Positions 15,511 to 22,817 of a DNA stretch of 50,980 bases are shown here, one piece after another. Under the pieces are notes generated by a model. That model did not search any database, was not told where the DNA came from, and was given only the letters and a program-made list of their open reading frames with translations. The position numbers and the translations under genes are program-made. Position 1 is the stretch's first letter. Every line of letters begins with the position of its first letter. Source of the stretch: Porphyromonadaceae bacterium UBA7555 (GTDB lineage Bacteria; Bacteroidota; Bacteroidia; Bacteroidales; Muribaculaceae); NCBI GenBank assembly GCA_002478045.1, contig DLLT01000012.1:1-50980 (forward strand). Reading direction: 5' to 3'.

Positions 15511-16602
15511 TCACTTGCCTATTTCGGGAAAGTTTTTGTCCAGGGCCTCGAGTATTTCGCCTGGGTTGGGGACGATGCCACCCATGCGGCCGAAGTGATA
15601 TACGGGCACGCGACCTTCGACGGCGAGGCGTACGTCTTCAATCATCTGTCCTGCATTGAGCTCAACGGTGAGTATGCCTTTGACTTGGTGCGAGAGGCGT
15701 GCAATTTCTTTCTCGGGGAATGGCCAGAGGGTGATGGGACGCAACAGGCCCACCTTGACGCCCTTGGCGCGAGCTTCCTCAATGGCCTTGAGCGCTATAC
15801 GTGCGATGCTGCCGAAGGCCACTATCAGGTACTCGGCATCTTTGGTGAAGTGCTCTTCGAAGCGTACTTCGTTTTGGCGGATACGCTCGTAGGTCTGCTG
15901 GAAGCGCTCGTTGTTCTTCTCCATAAGTACGGAGTCCATCTCGAGTGATGTGATGACGTTGCGTTCGACGCGGCCGTGTTTGCCGGTGAGCGCCCAGGGG
16001 CATTGCTCGGCTATCTGCTCGGGAGTGCGACGCGGACGCTGTTCGGGCAGCACAACTTTCTCCATCATCTGGCCCACAACGCCGTCGGCCAGGATCATTG
16101 CCGGGTTGCGGTATTTGAAAGCCAAATCCATGCCCAGACCTACAAAATCGGCCATTTCCTGAACCGTAGCGGGAGCCAGAACTATAAGGTGGTAATCGCC
16201 GTGGCCGCCGCCTTTGGTGGCTTGGAAATAATCGGCCTGCGAGGGCTGAATGGTGCCCAAACCGGGACCGCCGCGCATGACGTTAACTATCAGGGCGGGC
16301 AGCTCGGAAGCGGCGATATATGATATACCTTCCTGCTTGAGGGAGACGCCGGGCGATGAGGAGGATGTCATGACGGCCTTGCCCGTGGATGCGCCGCCGT
16401 ATACCATATTGATGGCGGCGACCTCGCTTTCGGCTTGCAGCACTACCATTCCGGTAGTTTCCCAAGGCATCTCGGCCTCGAGGGTTTCGAGTACCTCAGA
16501 CTGCGGCGTAATCGGGTAGCCGAAATAGCCGTCGATACCATAGCGGATGGCGGCGTGGGCAATGGCTTCGTTGCCCTTCATCAATTTAACTTCTTGATCC
16601 AT
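15511..16602 (-). CDS. korA: 2-oxoacid:ferredoxin oxidoreductase, alpha subunit (VorB/KorA type)
   Basis: A 363-residue subunit. It begins with KGNEAIAHAAIRYGIDGYFG then YPITPQSEVLETL, the alpha-domain signature, followed by QAESEVAAINMVYGGASTGK and TSSSSPGVSLKQEGISYIA, which contact the thiamine cofactor of the partner subunit. A C-terminal transketolase-like domain II carries EYLIVAFGSIARIALKA. Bacteroidetes annotations often call this protein VorB (3-methyl-2-oxobutanoate type) while others call it KorA; sequence alone does not settle substrate. It follows the ferredoxin gene by 64 bp. Confidence 0.92.
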   Translation of the reverse strand: MDQEVKLMKGNEAIAHAAIRYGIDGYFGYPITPQSEVLETLEAEMPWETTGMVVLQAESEVAAINMVYGGASTGKAVMTSSSSPGVSLKQEGISYIAASELPALIVNVMRGGPGLGTIQPSQADYFQATKGGGHGDYHLIVLAPATVQEMADFVGLGMDLAFKYRNPAMILADGVVGQMMEKVVLPEQRPRRTPEQIAEQCPWALTGKHGRVERNVITSLEMDSVLMEKNNERFQQTYERIRQNEVRFEEHFTKDAEYLIVAFGSIARIALKAIEEARAKGVKVGLLRPITLWPFPEKEIARLSHQVKGILTVELNAGQMIEDVRLAVEGRVPVYHFGRMGGIVPNPGEILEALDKNFPEIGK

Positions 16603-16666
16603 ATCTTGTGTCGTTTTATGCTGTGGATGTTTGGAAACTTTTTGGGGGATGTCGGTGAAGGCGCGC

Positions 16667-16897
16667 CTACTTTTGGACTACGCGGTACACTTCGATGCAG
16701 GCATCGGGGCATACCAGCGCGCACGAGCTGCACGCTATGCACTTGTCCGGCTGTTTCATGTACGCGTAATGGTAGCCGCGGTCATTGACCTCTTTGGGCT
16801 GCAGGCCGAGGACGTCGGCAGGACATGCCACCACGCAAAGTTCACACCCTTTGCAGCGGTTGACGTCTACCGTGATTGCTCCAATAATTTTTGCCAT
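16667..16897 (-). CDS. korD: 4Fe-4S ferredoxin subunit of the 2-oxoacid oxidoreductase
   Basis: A 76-residue protein with two complete CxxCxxCxxxCP cluster motifs: CKGCELCVVACP (about residues 15-26) and CIACSSCALVCP (about 53-64). It should carry two [4Fe-4S] clusters and accept electrons from the thiamine centre. ATG 16897 gives MAKIIGAITVDVNRCKGCEL, the usual family start; the longer open frame to 16951 runs into the leader hairpin region. First gene of the operon that ends at 14108. Confidence 0.9.
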   Translation of the reverse strand: MAKIIGAITVDVNRCKGCELCVVACPADVLGLQPKEVNDRGYHYAYMKQPDKCIACSSCALVCPDACIEVYRVVQK

Positions 16898-16946
16898 AAT
16901 CGTTGATTTGTTTTTTGTGTTGGTGAGGATATACAGTAATTCATGG

Positions 16947-16966
16947 GACACCCTCTCCGGGGTGTC
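16947..16966 (-). promoter_or_regulatory. Leader hairpin before the ferredoxin gene
   Basis: GACACCC (16947-16953) and GGGTGTC (16960-16966) form a 7-bp stem in the transcribed leader between the promoter and ATG 16897. No function is known. Confidence 0.3.
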
Positions 16967-16991
16967 GGCGTGATTGGTGACTCACGACACG

Positions 16992-16999
16992 CAAAGGTA
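16992..16999 (-). promoter_or_regulatory. -7 element (TACCTTTG) of the kor operon
   Basis: A perfect -7 element on the minus strand, about 95 bp before the ferredoxin start. No TTTG is seen at the expected -33 distance. Between here and about 17340 I see no gene on either strand. Confidence 0.5.
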
Positions 17000-17349
17000 A
17001 AAATTATTTTGTAACCGCCACCGCTTTTAACTTTTTATAAGAATTAGCCACGAATTGACAATCCTAAGGCCCACCAACAGTTATGCTTGACGTTATATAT
17101 CCATACGCCGCCTATTGTTCGCAAATATCAACCAACGCACTATCCCACCAATCATTATGACGTTTTTTAGCGCCACGCGACTACGTGATAATAGAACTAC
17201 AGCGCAAAAAGAGAACCCTTCCTTCTTTAATTTGGCAGATTCAAAAATAGTTAATAAATTAGCGGCGCGTATCGAAGGTACGCAGACATATATATAACTA
17301 AGCGTTTCGTGCTTTATCCTTTCAAGGAAATCGCCAAATTTTTTATCAG

Positions 17350-17513
17350 AGGAGGATTAAGGCAGTTGAGCGCTCATGCTTGTCGTATATCCGCATCCCA
17401 CGCTATGGGATATCGATATTCGATAAAGCGTGGGAGTGGACTGTATATCTCTCTGACAGGCGTTTGGCGATGCCTCCTTGAAGATAAAACAGAACATCAT
17501 CCTACGCTTTTTC
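17350..17513 (+). ncRNA. Structured RNA or leader candidate upstream of a PEGA-like gene
   Basis: A nested set of helices: AGGAGG (17350-17355) with CCTCCT (17473-17478); GCTTGTC (17378-17384) with GACAGGC; TCCCACGCT (17396-17404) with AGCGTGGGA (17427-17435); and TATCGA with TCGATA (17411-17425). This is a rod with a large internal bubble, the general shape of 6S RNA. AAAGCGTGGGA (17425-17435) can instead pair with TCCTACGCTTT (17500-17510), which ends in five Ts, so an attenuator-like switch before the 17558 gene is an equal reading. No consensus promoter was found just upstream. Confidence 0.4.
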
Positions 17514-17557
17514 GTTAACTAACAAGTCTCCTTGAGGATGGAGGCGACTAAGACAGC

Positions 17558-18247
17558 ATGAAAAATCTAAAGTTTTTAATCTGTGTGATTGCGTTTTTAT
17601 CCGTTTCATTCTCGGCGTATGCTCTTTTTGGAGCAAAGAAAATCACCATTAAAACCATTCCGGAATTCGCGACCATCTATATCGATGGACAGGAAGTCGG
17701 AACAGGCACGTATCAAGTCAAATTTGACAAACACAACGAGTTTTACGTTGTTTCGGTAGAAGCGCCGGGGTATATTACCCGAAAATACCGCCTTCTTAAG
17801 AGCAATCCCAAGAACACAGTCGTATACGAAATACCCGAATCCGAAGCCTACAAGGCTTCATCGTCCGGCGAAGACGCCGGAGTGCAACCCAATGCATGGT
17901 TTGACATCACGTGTCGAAAAGGCCTAACAGAGGATATGATATGGAGGCGTCTGATGAGTGTTGCCACAAGTTATTTCGATAATATCGAAGTACGTGACAA
18001 GAGTGCCGGGTGGATAAAGACCGGCTGGGCCGTCAATCGATTCAGAAATGAAACGGTTCGTACTCGGCTTGAGGTTCGCATTTCTTTCACTGATGAAGAT
18101 GTGGTTTCGTACCGGGCACGTTTAATAACCGAAATCAAGGACAACGACTGCAGAGGTAACAACTGCTACGAAAGATATGATCGAACTATGCGGTTGTTTG
18201 ACCCCCTACTCCAAGAATTACAAACCACTGTCGGTGGCGGCGAATAA
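17558..18247 (+). CDS. Secreted PEGA-domain protein
   Basis: A 229-residue exported protein with a signal peptide (about 1-22, FLSVSFSAYA). Residues about 28-75 form a PEGA-like domain, ITIKTIPEFATIYIDGQEVG with EAPGYITRKYRL, a small beta fold frequent in bacterial surface proteins. The C-terminal 120 residues (WFDITCRKGLTEDMIWRRLM) have four cysteines but no family I recognise. It precedes another exported protein by 19 bp. The region in front holds an unusual structured RNA candidate. Confidence 0.6.
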   Translation: MKNLKFLICVIAFLSVSFSAYALFGAKKITIKTIPEFATIYIDGQEVGTGTYQVKFDKHNEFYVVSVEAPGYITRKYRLLKSNPKNTVVYEIPESEAYKASSSGEDAGVQPNAWFDITCRKGLTEDMIWRRLMSVATSYFDNIEVRDKSAGWIKTGWAVNRFRNETVRTRLEVRISFTDEDVVSYRARLITEIKDNDCRGNNCYERYDRTMRLFDPLLQELQTTVGGGE

Positions 18248-18266
18248 CCCTTAAGTAAAACCAATC

Positions 18267-18974
18267 ATGAAACGTACCATCTTATCATTGGCATTAGCAT
18301 TCTGTTCCATTGCGTGCCTTGCACAGTTTCAGCTGAAATCCAATGGGGACTATACCCTCAAGTTTATGGAAGTCTCCGACCCCGAATTGCTTTGGAATCA
18401 GTTTGAAGAAAAAGACTCTAAATGTGTCACCGAAAAGGACAAACTGCTTCTGGAATCAAAGAAAGACAAGCAAGCCGTAGTATCCTGTGCCGAATTCTCG
18501 CTAAATCCCGAAGAAGAAGACTTCTTCGTCGAATTCATATTCAAGCCCTCTGAAATCAAAGATACTCCGTCCTTCGGAATAGCATTCGACTATAAGAACG
18601 AAAACAATTTCTCGGTAATTACCTTCGGGAAAAAAGGATATACATACTCCATATGTGAGAAAGGCGAATATTCCGTCGTAAAACGAGGAATGTACAAACT
18701 TGCGCCACACAAAAAGAAAGCATCGGATGAAGAATATGCCTCTACACTGAACAAATTACTCAATGACAAGAAAGTCTTTGACGTCGCTCTTGTCCAATCT
18801 CGCGGCCAACTTTACCTAGTGGTGAATGATGTAGAGATTGCAAGATTCAAAAACATCAAGATCACGAACCCAAATATGGGATTCTTTACAGAAGGCAAGT
18901 CAAAACTCGAAGCTTATGCCGTTCTATTCTCCACAATATCCTATGGAGACGACAGTGAAATGATGCAGGAGTGA
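18267..18974 (+). CDS. Exported protein of unknown function
   Basis: A 235-residue protein with a signal peptide (MKRTILSLALAFCSIACLAQ). The mature part has alternating beta-strand patterns such as FFVEFIFKPSEIKDTPSFGI then AFDYKNENNFSVITFGKKGY and VALVQSRGQLYLVVNDVEIA, which recall concanavalin/laminin-G-like jelly rolls. That fold guess is weak. It is probably co-transcribed with the preceding PEGA-like gene and is followed by a terminator-like stem at 19001-19035. Confidence 0.55.
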   Translation: MKRTILSLALAFCSIACLAQFQLKSNGDYTLKFMEVSDPELLWNQFEEKDSKCVTEKDKLLLESKKDKQAVVSCAEFSLNPEEEDFFVEFIFKPSEIKDTPSFGIAFDYKNENNFSVITFGKKGYTYSICEKGEYSVVKRGMYKLAPHKKKASDEEYASTLNKLLNDKKVFDVALVQSRGQLYLVVNDVEIARFKNIKITNPNMGFFTEGKSKLEAYAVLFSTISYGDDSEMMQE

Positions 18975-19000
18975 TTGACAGCATTGCCCTCAATACTATT

Positions 19001-19035
19001 GAGCGTTCCTTAGCCCTTGCGATATAGGAACGCTC
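19001..19035 (+). terminator. Terminator-like stem after the 18267 gene
   Basis: A 10-bp perfect stem, GAGCGTTCCT (19001-19010) with AGGAACGCTC (19026-19035), 15-nt loop; the T tract is weak. Confidence 0.5.
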
Positions 19036-19127
19036 GCTTATTCTAAGGCCGTTACTCTCACAATCATTTGGCCTGTGACGGCGATATAGCAGACCCAACA
19101 CAGACATCAATAAGAGGTAATATAGCA

Positions 19128-19159
19128 AAGCCGCGGCAGCTGGGGAGCTGTCGCGGCTT
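19128..19159 (-). terminator. Stem-loop downstream of tRNA-Leu
   Basis: AAGCCGCGGCAGCT (19128-19141) and AGCTGTCGCGGCTT (19146-19159) pair at 13 of 14 positions with a 4-nt loop, 7 bp after the tRNA 3' end on the minus strand. There is no clear T tract. Confidence 0.5.
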
Positions 19160-19165
19160 GCTATG

Positions 19166-19247
19166 TGCGCCCGGGGGGACTCGAACCCCCACGTCCTAAG
19201 ACATTAGATCCTAAGTCTAACGCGGCTACCAATTACGCCACGGGCGC
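19166..19247 (-). tRNA. tRNA-Leu (anticodon UAG)
   Basis: The minus strand folds as a cloverleaf. The acceptor stem is GCGCCCG/CGGGCGC with discriminator A at 19166. The anticodon stem TTAGA/TCTAA encloses the loop CTTAGGA, so the anticodon is UAG. An extended variable region typical of leucine tRNAs follows, then the T arm GGGGGTTCGAGTCCCCC. No CCA is encoded. Confidence 0.92.
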
Positions 19248-19257
19248 AAACGTGCCG

Positions 19258-19265
19258 CAAAGGTA
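19258..19265 (-). promoter_or_regulatory. -7 element (TACCTTTG) of tRNA-Leu
   Basis: A perfect -7 element on the minus strand ending 11 bp before the tRNA 5' end, the spacing expected for a stable RNA promoter. Confidence 0.6.
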
Positions 19266-19386
19266 CAACTTTTTTTTGAATTGTCGGTCATCGTATCGCC
19301 ACAGTCTGCCAAGTCGAGCCGCACAACTGCCACTCTTTGCAGTACCATATCCGAACGACAACAGAATTTTTTTTCGCTCTTAATGC

Positions 19387-19417
19387 TTTAGCTTTACAAA
19401 AAATAGTATTAACTTTG
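19387..19417 (+). promoter_or_regulatory. Promoter of the 19424 RNA candidate
   Basis: TTTA (19387-19390), 19 bp, TAACTTTG (19410-19417): a perfect -7 element and a one-mismatch -33. No reading frame follows closely, so it drives an untranslated transcript or a leader of about 310 nt for the lipoprotein gene at 19736. Confidence 0.6.
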
Positions 19418-19423
19418 CACTCG

Positions 19424-19687
19424 AAAATAGAGCCAAAGCGTTGGCTCATTACATCTGAAAAGGTGTTATTTGAATTATCTTCTTTTAGTAAATTCTCGCA
19501 AAATTCACTAATTGATAGAGAGATAACGACAATAACACCTACATCGTAGCTAATACATATCCCCTATTAGGTGGTATCTATATAGCTTATCGGTGTGGGT
19601 TATACTGTATATCTTCTATCAATGGCAATGCGAGAAGCCTACTAAAAGGGATATGCAGAATACAATCCCACACCTTTCCTTTTTTAG
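19424..19687 (+). ncRNA. Candidate structured noncoding RNA with promoter and terminator
   Basis: About 264 nt between a consensus-like promoter and a T-rich end. Three helices are visible. A 5' hairpin is GAGCCAA (19430-19436) with TTGGCTC (19441-19447). A long-range helix is GGTGTTAT (19462-19469) with ATAACACC (19532-19539). The terminal helix is GGTGTGGG (19592-19599) with CCCACACC (19667-19674), followed by TTTCCTTTTTT. No convincing coding frame is present. It does not show tmRNA or RNase P signatures. It could be a trans-acting RNA, or a long leader of the lipoprotein gene that starts 49 nt later. Confidence 0.45.
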
Positions 19688-19735
19688 AATAATGGCTTTG
19701 TTGGGATTGCGGAGCAAAAAAAACTGTTTTAATAT

Positions 19736-20143
19736 ATGAAACATAAACTTTTACATCTACAGTCGCTGCTCGCTGTAGCTCTGTGTGTCATTATGTCCGT
19801 GACTTTTTCCGGATGCGGAGATGATGACGATGAACCTGAAAAAGACAGCAAAAACCTTGAGAAGATCTTAGTGGGAACCTGGACTGCCGAGGGTGAATAC
19901 CTCGTCCTAAACAACAATGGTACCGGCCGGTATTACATTGATTATGATTCCTATTTCAACAATGGGAAATGCGACATTATTACATCATGGTCGTGCAAAG
20001 ACAACACCTTAAGGATGACCATCGATTCTGAGTTTGAAGGAGAAGTCTATAATGTCACGCTGATGGCTCAATCGGTTTCTGAGAACAAAATTGATTGGCT
20101 GGACGAGTATAATCATCCGGTAAGCTGGAGCCGCTACAAATAA
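19736..20143 (+). CDS. Small lipoprotein of unknown function
   Basis: A 135-residue lipoprotein with lipobox SVTFSGC and an acidic DDDDEPEKD stretch right after the cysteine, as in the surface-export signal of Bacteroidetes lipoproteins. The remainder, LVGTWTAEGEYLVLNNNGTG then RYYIDYDSYFN and LRMTIDSEFEGE, has the lipocalin-like pattern (GTW...) seen in many small Bacteroidetes lipoproteins. No enzyme motif is visible. A strong bidirectional terminator separates it from ribH. Confidence 0.65.
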   Translation: MKHKLLHLQSLLAVALCVIMSVTFSGCGDDDDEPEKDSKNLEKILVGTWTAEGEYLVLNNNGTGRYYIDYDSYFNNGKCDIITSWSCKDNTLRMTIDSEFEGEVYNVTLMAQSVSENKIDWLDEYNHPVSWSRYK

Positions 20144-20169
20144 AGGGGCATCAGGATAATACCACCACA

Positions 20170-20216
20170 AAAAAAGAGAATTGGCAGCTAATAGCTGTTG
20201 CCAATTCTCCTTTTTT
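20170..20216. terminator. Bidirectional intrinsic terminator
   Basis: GAGAATTGGC (20176-20185) pairs with GCCAATTCTC (20200-20209). A run of Ts follows on the plus strand (20211-20216), and a run of As precedes (20168-20175), giving Ts on the minus strand. It serves the lipoprotein and ribH, which converge here. Confidence 0.85.
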
Positions 20217-20257
20217 ATATATGTATGTTAGGCATCGTCTATATGCATGCAGAGACA

Positions 20258-20758
20258 TTATTTTTCGCGGATGTCGCGAGTGAGCTGGACCATCTCGATG
20301 GCGGCGAGGGCACACTCGGTGCCTTTGTTGCCGAGGGTGCCGCCGGCGCGGTCTGCGGCTTGCTGATGATCGTCGGTGGTGAGGACGCCGAAGATGACGG
20401 GTATGTCGCAGTCGCTGTTGAGCAGCGTAATGCCTTGAGTGACGCTTTGGCATACGTAGTCGAAGTGTGGCGTGCCGCCGCGAATGACGCAGCCGAAGAC
20501 GATGACAACATCGTAGGCGCCGCTTTCGATGAGCTGTGAGACGGCAAAGGTCAATTCGACGGCGCCGGGTACTTCGAAGGTGTCGACGTCCGAGTCGTCG
20601 ATACCGGCGTCCTTGAAGGTCTTGAGCGCGGCATCGCGCAGGGCGTAGGTGATGTCGCTGTTGAAACGTGCGGTGACTATGGCGGCACGCATATCGCCCA
20701 CGGCTTCGGGCATCAGCTCGATGCGGGCGTCTTGTCGGTTATGTAGTTCGGTGGACAT
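20258..20758 (-). CDS. ribH: 6,7-dimethyl-8-ribityllumazine synthase
   Basis: A 166-residue riboflavin-pathway enzyme that condenses 5-amino-6-ribitylaminouracil with dihydroxybutanone phosphate. Conserved segments are IVTARFNSDIT, FEVPGAVEL, GCVIRGGTPHFDYVCQSV (His98 as the catalytic histidine) and PVIFGVLTTDDHQQAADRAG. The length is normal. It is the last of five closely spaced minus-strand genes. Other riboflavin genes are not in the window, and no FMN riboswitch is seen. Confidence 0.95.
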   Translation of the reverse strand: MSTELHNRQDARIELMPEAVGDMRAAIVTARFNSDITYALRDAALKTFKDAGIDDSDVDTFEVPGAVELTFAVSQLIESGAYDVVIVFGCVIRGGTPHFDYVCQSVTQGITLLNSDCDIPVIFGVLTTDDHQQAADRAGGTLGNKGTECALAAIEMVQLTRDIREK

Positions 20759-20820
20759 TATCCTATGTATTTTTTGAAGTCGTTATGTATTGTTCGTAAT
20801 ATGTTGCCGCGTGGCGGTTA

Positions 20821-21621
20821 TCAGGCTTTGACAAGGCCGAGGGCGTCATCTTGGGTCATACCGATGATGCTGTCGGCGTCCGCGTGCCGTACGGCAAGGG
20901 TCCGAGCGATATGTGCGGTGATGGCGCTGATGTCGGCTGAGTTGTCGGCCTTGGCGTGGATGCCCGGGCCAAATATGGAGGCTGTTTTGCCGTCGGTATG
21001 TACCATCACCGGCGCCGAGTAGCGGATGTGCTGTTCGTAGCAGGCTTGCCCGTCCGGATTGTCAAATATGGTGGTGAGCGCTCGGGTGTCGGTGATGACG
21101 ATATGCGCGCGTTCGAGGTTGTCGAGTATGGCTGGCATTACGCGCGTGATGCGCGGCGTCTGCGAGGGCATAAATCCGGGCAGGTATATCATCACGGCGC
21201 CACGCTCGGCGGCGCTGTCCAGCAGCGGCACCATACGCGCACGCATACGCCCGTCCAGCGCATAAAATTCGCCGAAGACGACGATGTCGCCCTTGGTGAT
21301 ATTGGGCCAGACGATGTCGAAACATTCGTCGCCGTAGTTTTCGTAGCGTATGGGGCGCGTGCCCATACGAATGATTACGGGGGTTGCCCCATCGGTAAAG
21401 CGGTCAATGCCGGAAGTGTCGACGCCGGCTTCGGCCAGGGCATCGACGGCAGCCTGTCCCACCGGGTCATCGGCGGCTTCGGAAAGCATGGCCACGGGCG
21501 AGCCTTGCCGTCCGAGGAGGGCGGCGGCATTGGCGATGTCGCCGAAGAGTCCGGTGGCGGCGACACCGTCGGTAGTGTCAAAGGCCAAGGCACATTCGCC
21601 TATGCAGAAGATTTTTGACAT
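20821..21621 (-). CDS. PfkB-family carbohydrate kinase homologue, catalytic motif not evident
   Basis: A 266-residue protein. MSKIFCIGECALAFDTTDGV, GLFGDIANAAALLGRQGSPV and AEAGVDTSGIDRFTDGATPV follow the ribokinase/PfkB layout in order. The C-terminal PfkB signature with the anion hole and catalytic aspartate (GAGD) is missing: after VMVHTDGKTASIFGPGIHAK the sequence reads ADNSADISAITAHIARTL. It is therefore probably not an active sugar kinase, or it uses a different active site. It is shorter than typical PfkB proteins (about 300). It lies between a SIS isomerase gene and ribH. Confidence 0.7.
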   Translation of the reverse strand: MSKIFCIGECALAFDTTDGVAATGLFGDIANAAALLGRQGSPVAMLSEAADDPVGQAAVDALAEAGVDTSGIDRFTDGATPVIIRMGTRPIRYENYGDECFDIVWPNITKGDIVVFGEFYALDGRMRARMVPLLDSAAERGAVMIYLPGFMPSQTPRITRVMPAILDNLERAHIVITDTRALTTIFDNPDGQACYEQHIRYSAPVMVHTDGKTASIFGPGIHAKADNSADISAITAHIARTLAVRHADADSIIGMTQDDALGLVKA

Positions 21622-21660
21622 ATTGTAATGTGGCCTGTTGAGGGCCGGTAATTTTTTAGG

Positions 21661-22281
21661 TCAATGTATGGTGCTGTCGCCGCGTGCGGCGCTGCCGAGG
21701 TATCCGCCGTGGTGGCGACGGGCGTAGTCCTGGCGCGTAAATCCTATGGCGGACATCACCGATGTAGCCAGCACATCGCCTATGACGGTCATGCAGGTGG
21801 TGGAGGTGGTGGGCGTCAGACCCAGAGGGCATACTTCGGGGGCGTGACCCGTGGATAGTGTGACATCGGCATCGTTGGCCAGCGGGCTGTCCGGATTGCC
21901 GGTGATGACAATCATGGGTATGCCTTCGTAGAGACCTCGCACCAAGGTGACCAGGTCGACAATCTCGCGCGTCTTGCCCGAATTGGACACCAGCAGCATC
22001 ACGTCATGGGGTTGCAGCACGCCCAAGTCGCCGTGCTGTGCTTCGCCCGGGTGAAGGTTGACCGCCGGGGTACCGGTGGACGAAAATGTCGAGGCAATGT
22101 TTTGGGCTATCTGCCCGGCCTTGCCCATGCCGGAGGTGACCAACTTGCCACCGAGGCGGTGTACGCGCTCTATTATCAGGGCGACGGCACGGTCGTAAGC
22201 ATCGCTGATGGGGATGGCAGCGATGGCGCGGCTTTCGGCGTCCAATATCCGACGCATGGATTCTTGTATTTTGCTGCTCAT
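21661..22281 (-). CDS. SIS-domain sugar-phosphate isomerase (KdsD/GutQ-like, lacking CBS domains)
   Basis: A 206-residue protein with the sugar isomerase fold: GGKLVTSGMGKAGQIAQNIA then STFSSTGTPAVNLHPGEAQH and GDLGVLQPHDVMLLVSNSGK. The HPGEAxHGDLG motif is characteristic of arabinose-5-phosphate isomerases that feed KDO synthesis, and RRHHGGYLG near the end matches the family's HPGGxLG. The usual two CBS domains (about 120 residues) are absent, so it is a short form. Ribulose-5-phosphate/arabinose-5-phosphate interconversion is the likely reaction. Confidence 0.8.
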   Translation of the reverse strand: MSSKIQESMRRILDAESRAIAAIPISDAYDRAVALIIERVHRLGGKLVTSGMGKAGQIAQNIASTFSSTGTPAVNLHPGEAQHGDLGVLQPHDVMLLVSNSGKTREIVDLVTLVRGLYEGIPMIVITGNPDSPLANDADVTLSTGHAPEVCPLGLTPTTSTTCMTVIGDVLATSVMSAIGFTRQDYARRHHGGYLGSAARGDSTIH

Positions 22282-22316
22282 TGTGGGTGGTGGATAGGGT
22301 AGAATCGGTAAATGAG

Positions 22317-22748
22317 TTATTTGCTCTCGCTGATGTGAGCGTAGGCCAAGGCGTAAGCTTTGATTTGGCGCACCATAGCCAGCAGTCCGTTGGACCGCGT
22401 TGGCGAAAGGTGCTGACTCAATCCTATATCGTCTATAAAGTGTAGGTTGGCATCCAATATCTCCTGCGGAGTGTGTCCGCTGAGGACGTCAACGAGCATC
22501 GATATTATGCCTTTGACTATAAGAGCATCGCTGTCGGCGCTGAACACCAGTCGCCCGTTGTCATCGAGTTTGGCATCAAGCCATACACGGCTTTGACAAC
22601 CCTCGATGAGATTTTGCGGGGTCTTGGCGCTTTCGGGCATAGGTGGCAGTTGGTTGCCCAAATCGATGATACAGGCGTAGCGATCCATCCAATCGTCTAT
22701 TTCGCCGAATTCTTGGATGATTTCCTGTTGCTTATCTTCTATGGTCAT
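22317..22748 (-). CDS. sufE: Fe-S cluster assembly sulfur acceptor SufE
   Basis: A 143-residue SufE-family protein. Cys51 in NLIEGCQSRVW is the persulfide-accepting cysteine that takes sulfur from SufS and passes it to the SufBCD scaffold. LVFSADSDALIVKGIISMLV and GLSQHLSPTRSNGLLAMVRQ match the rest of the fold. No suf partner genes are within the window; it sits inside a mixed operon between the M28 peptidase and the SIS gene. Confidence 0.93.
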   Translation of the reverse strand: MTIEDKQQEIIQEFGEIDDWMDRYACIIDLGNQLPPMPESAKTPQNLIEGCQSRVWLDAKLDDNGRLVFSADSDALIVKGIISMLVDVLSGHTPQEILDANLHFIDDIGLSQHLSPTRSNGLLAMVRQIKAYALAYAHISESK

Positions 22749-22817
22749 ATTTTTTTTAAGTTATTTCGATGTAGGTGGCCGTTATGGTTATAACAGATAT
22801 GATGGCCGTTATAGTTT

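Noticed and set aside
14691..15659. Long plus-strand open frame opposite the kor beta subunit
   Set aside because: Glycine/valine-rich shadow of the TPP subunit; stop codons are simply rare in the antisense of this GC-rich codon pattern.
20700..20860. FMN riboswitch before ribH
   Set aside because: The gap is about 60 bp and ribH is internal to an operon; no room or conserved motif for the aptamer.
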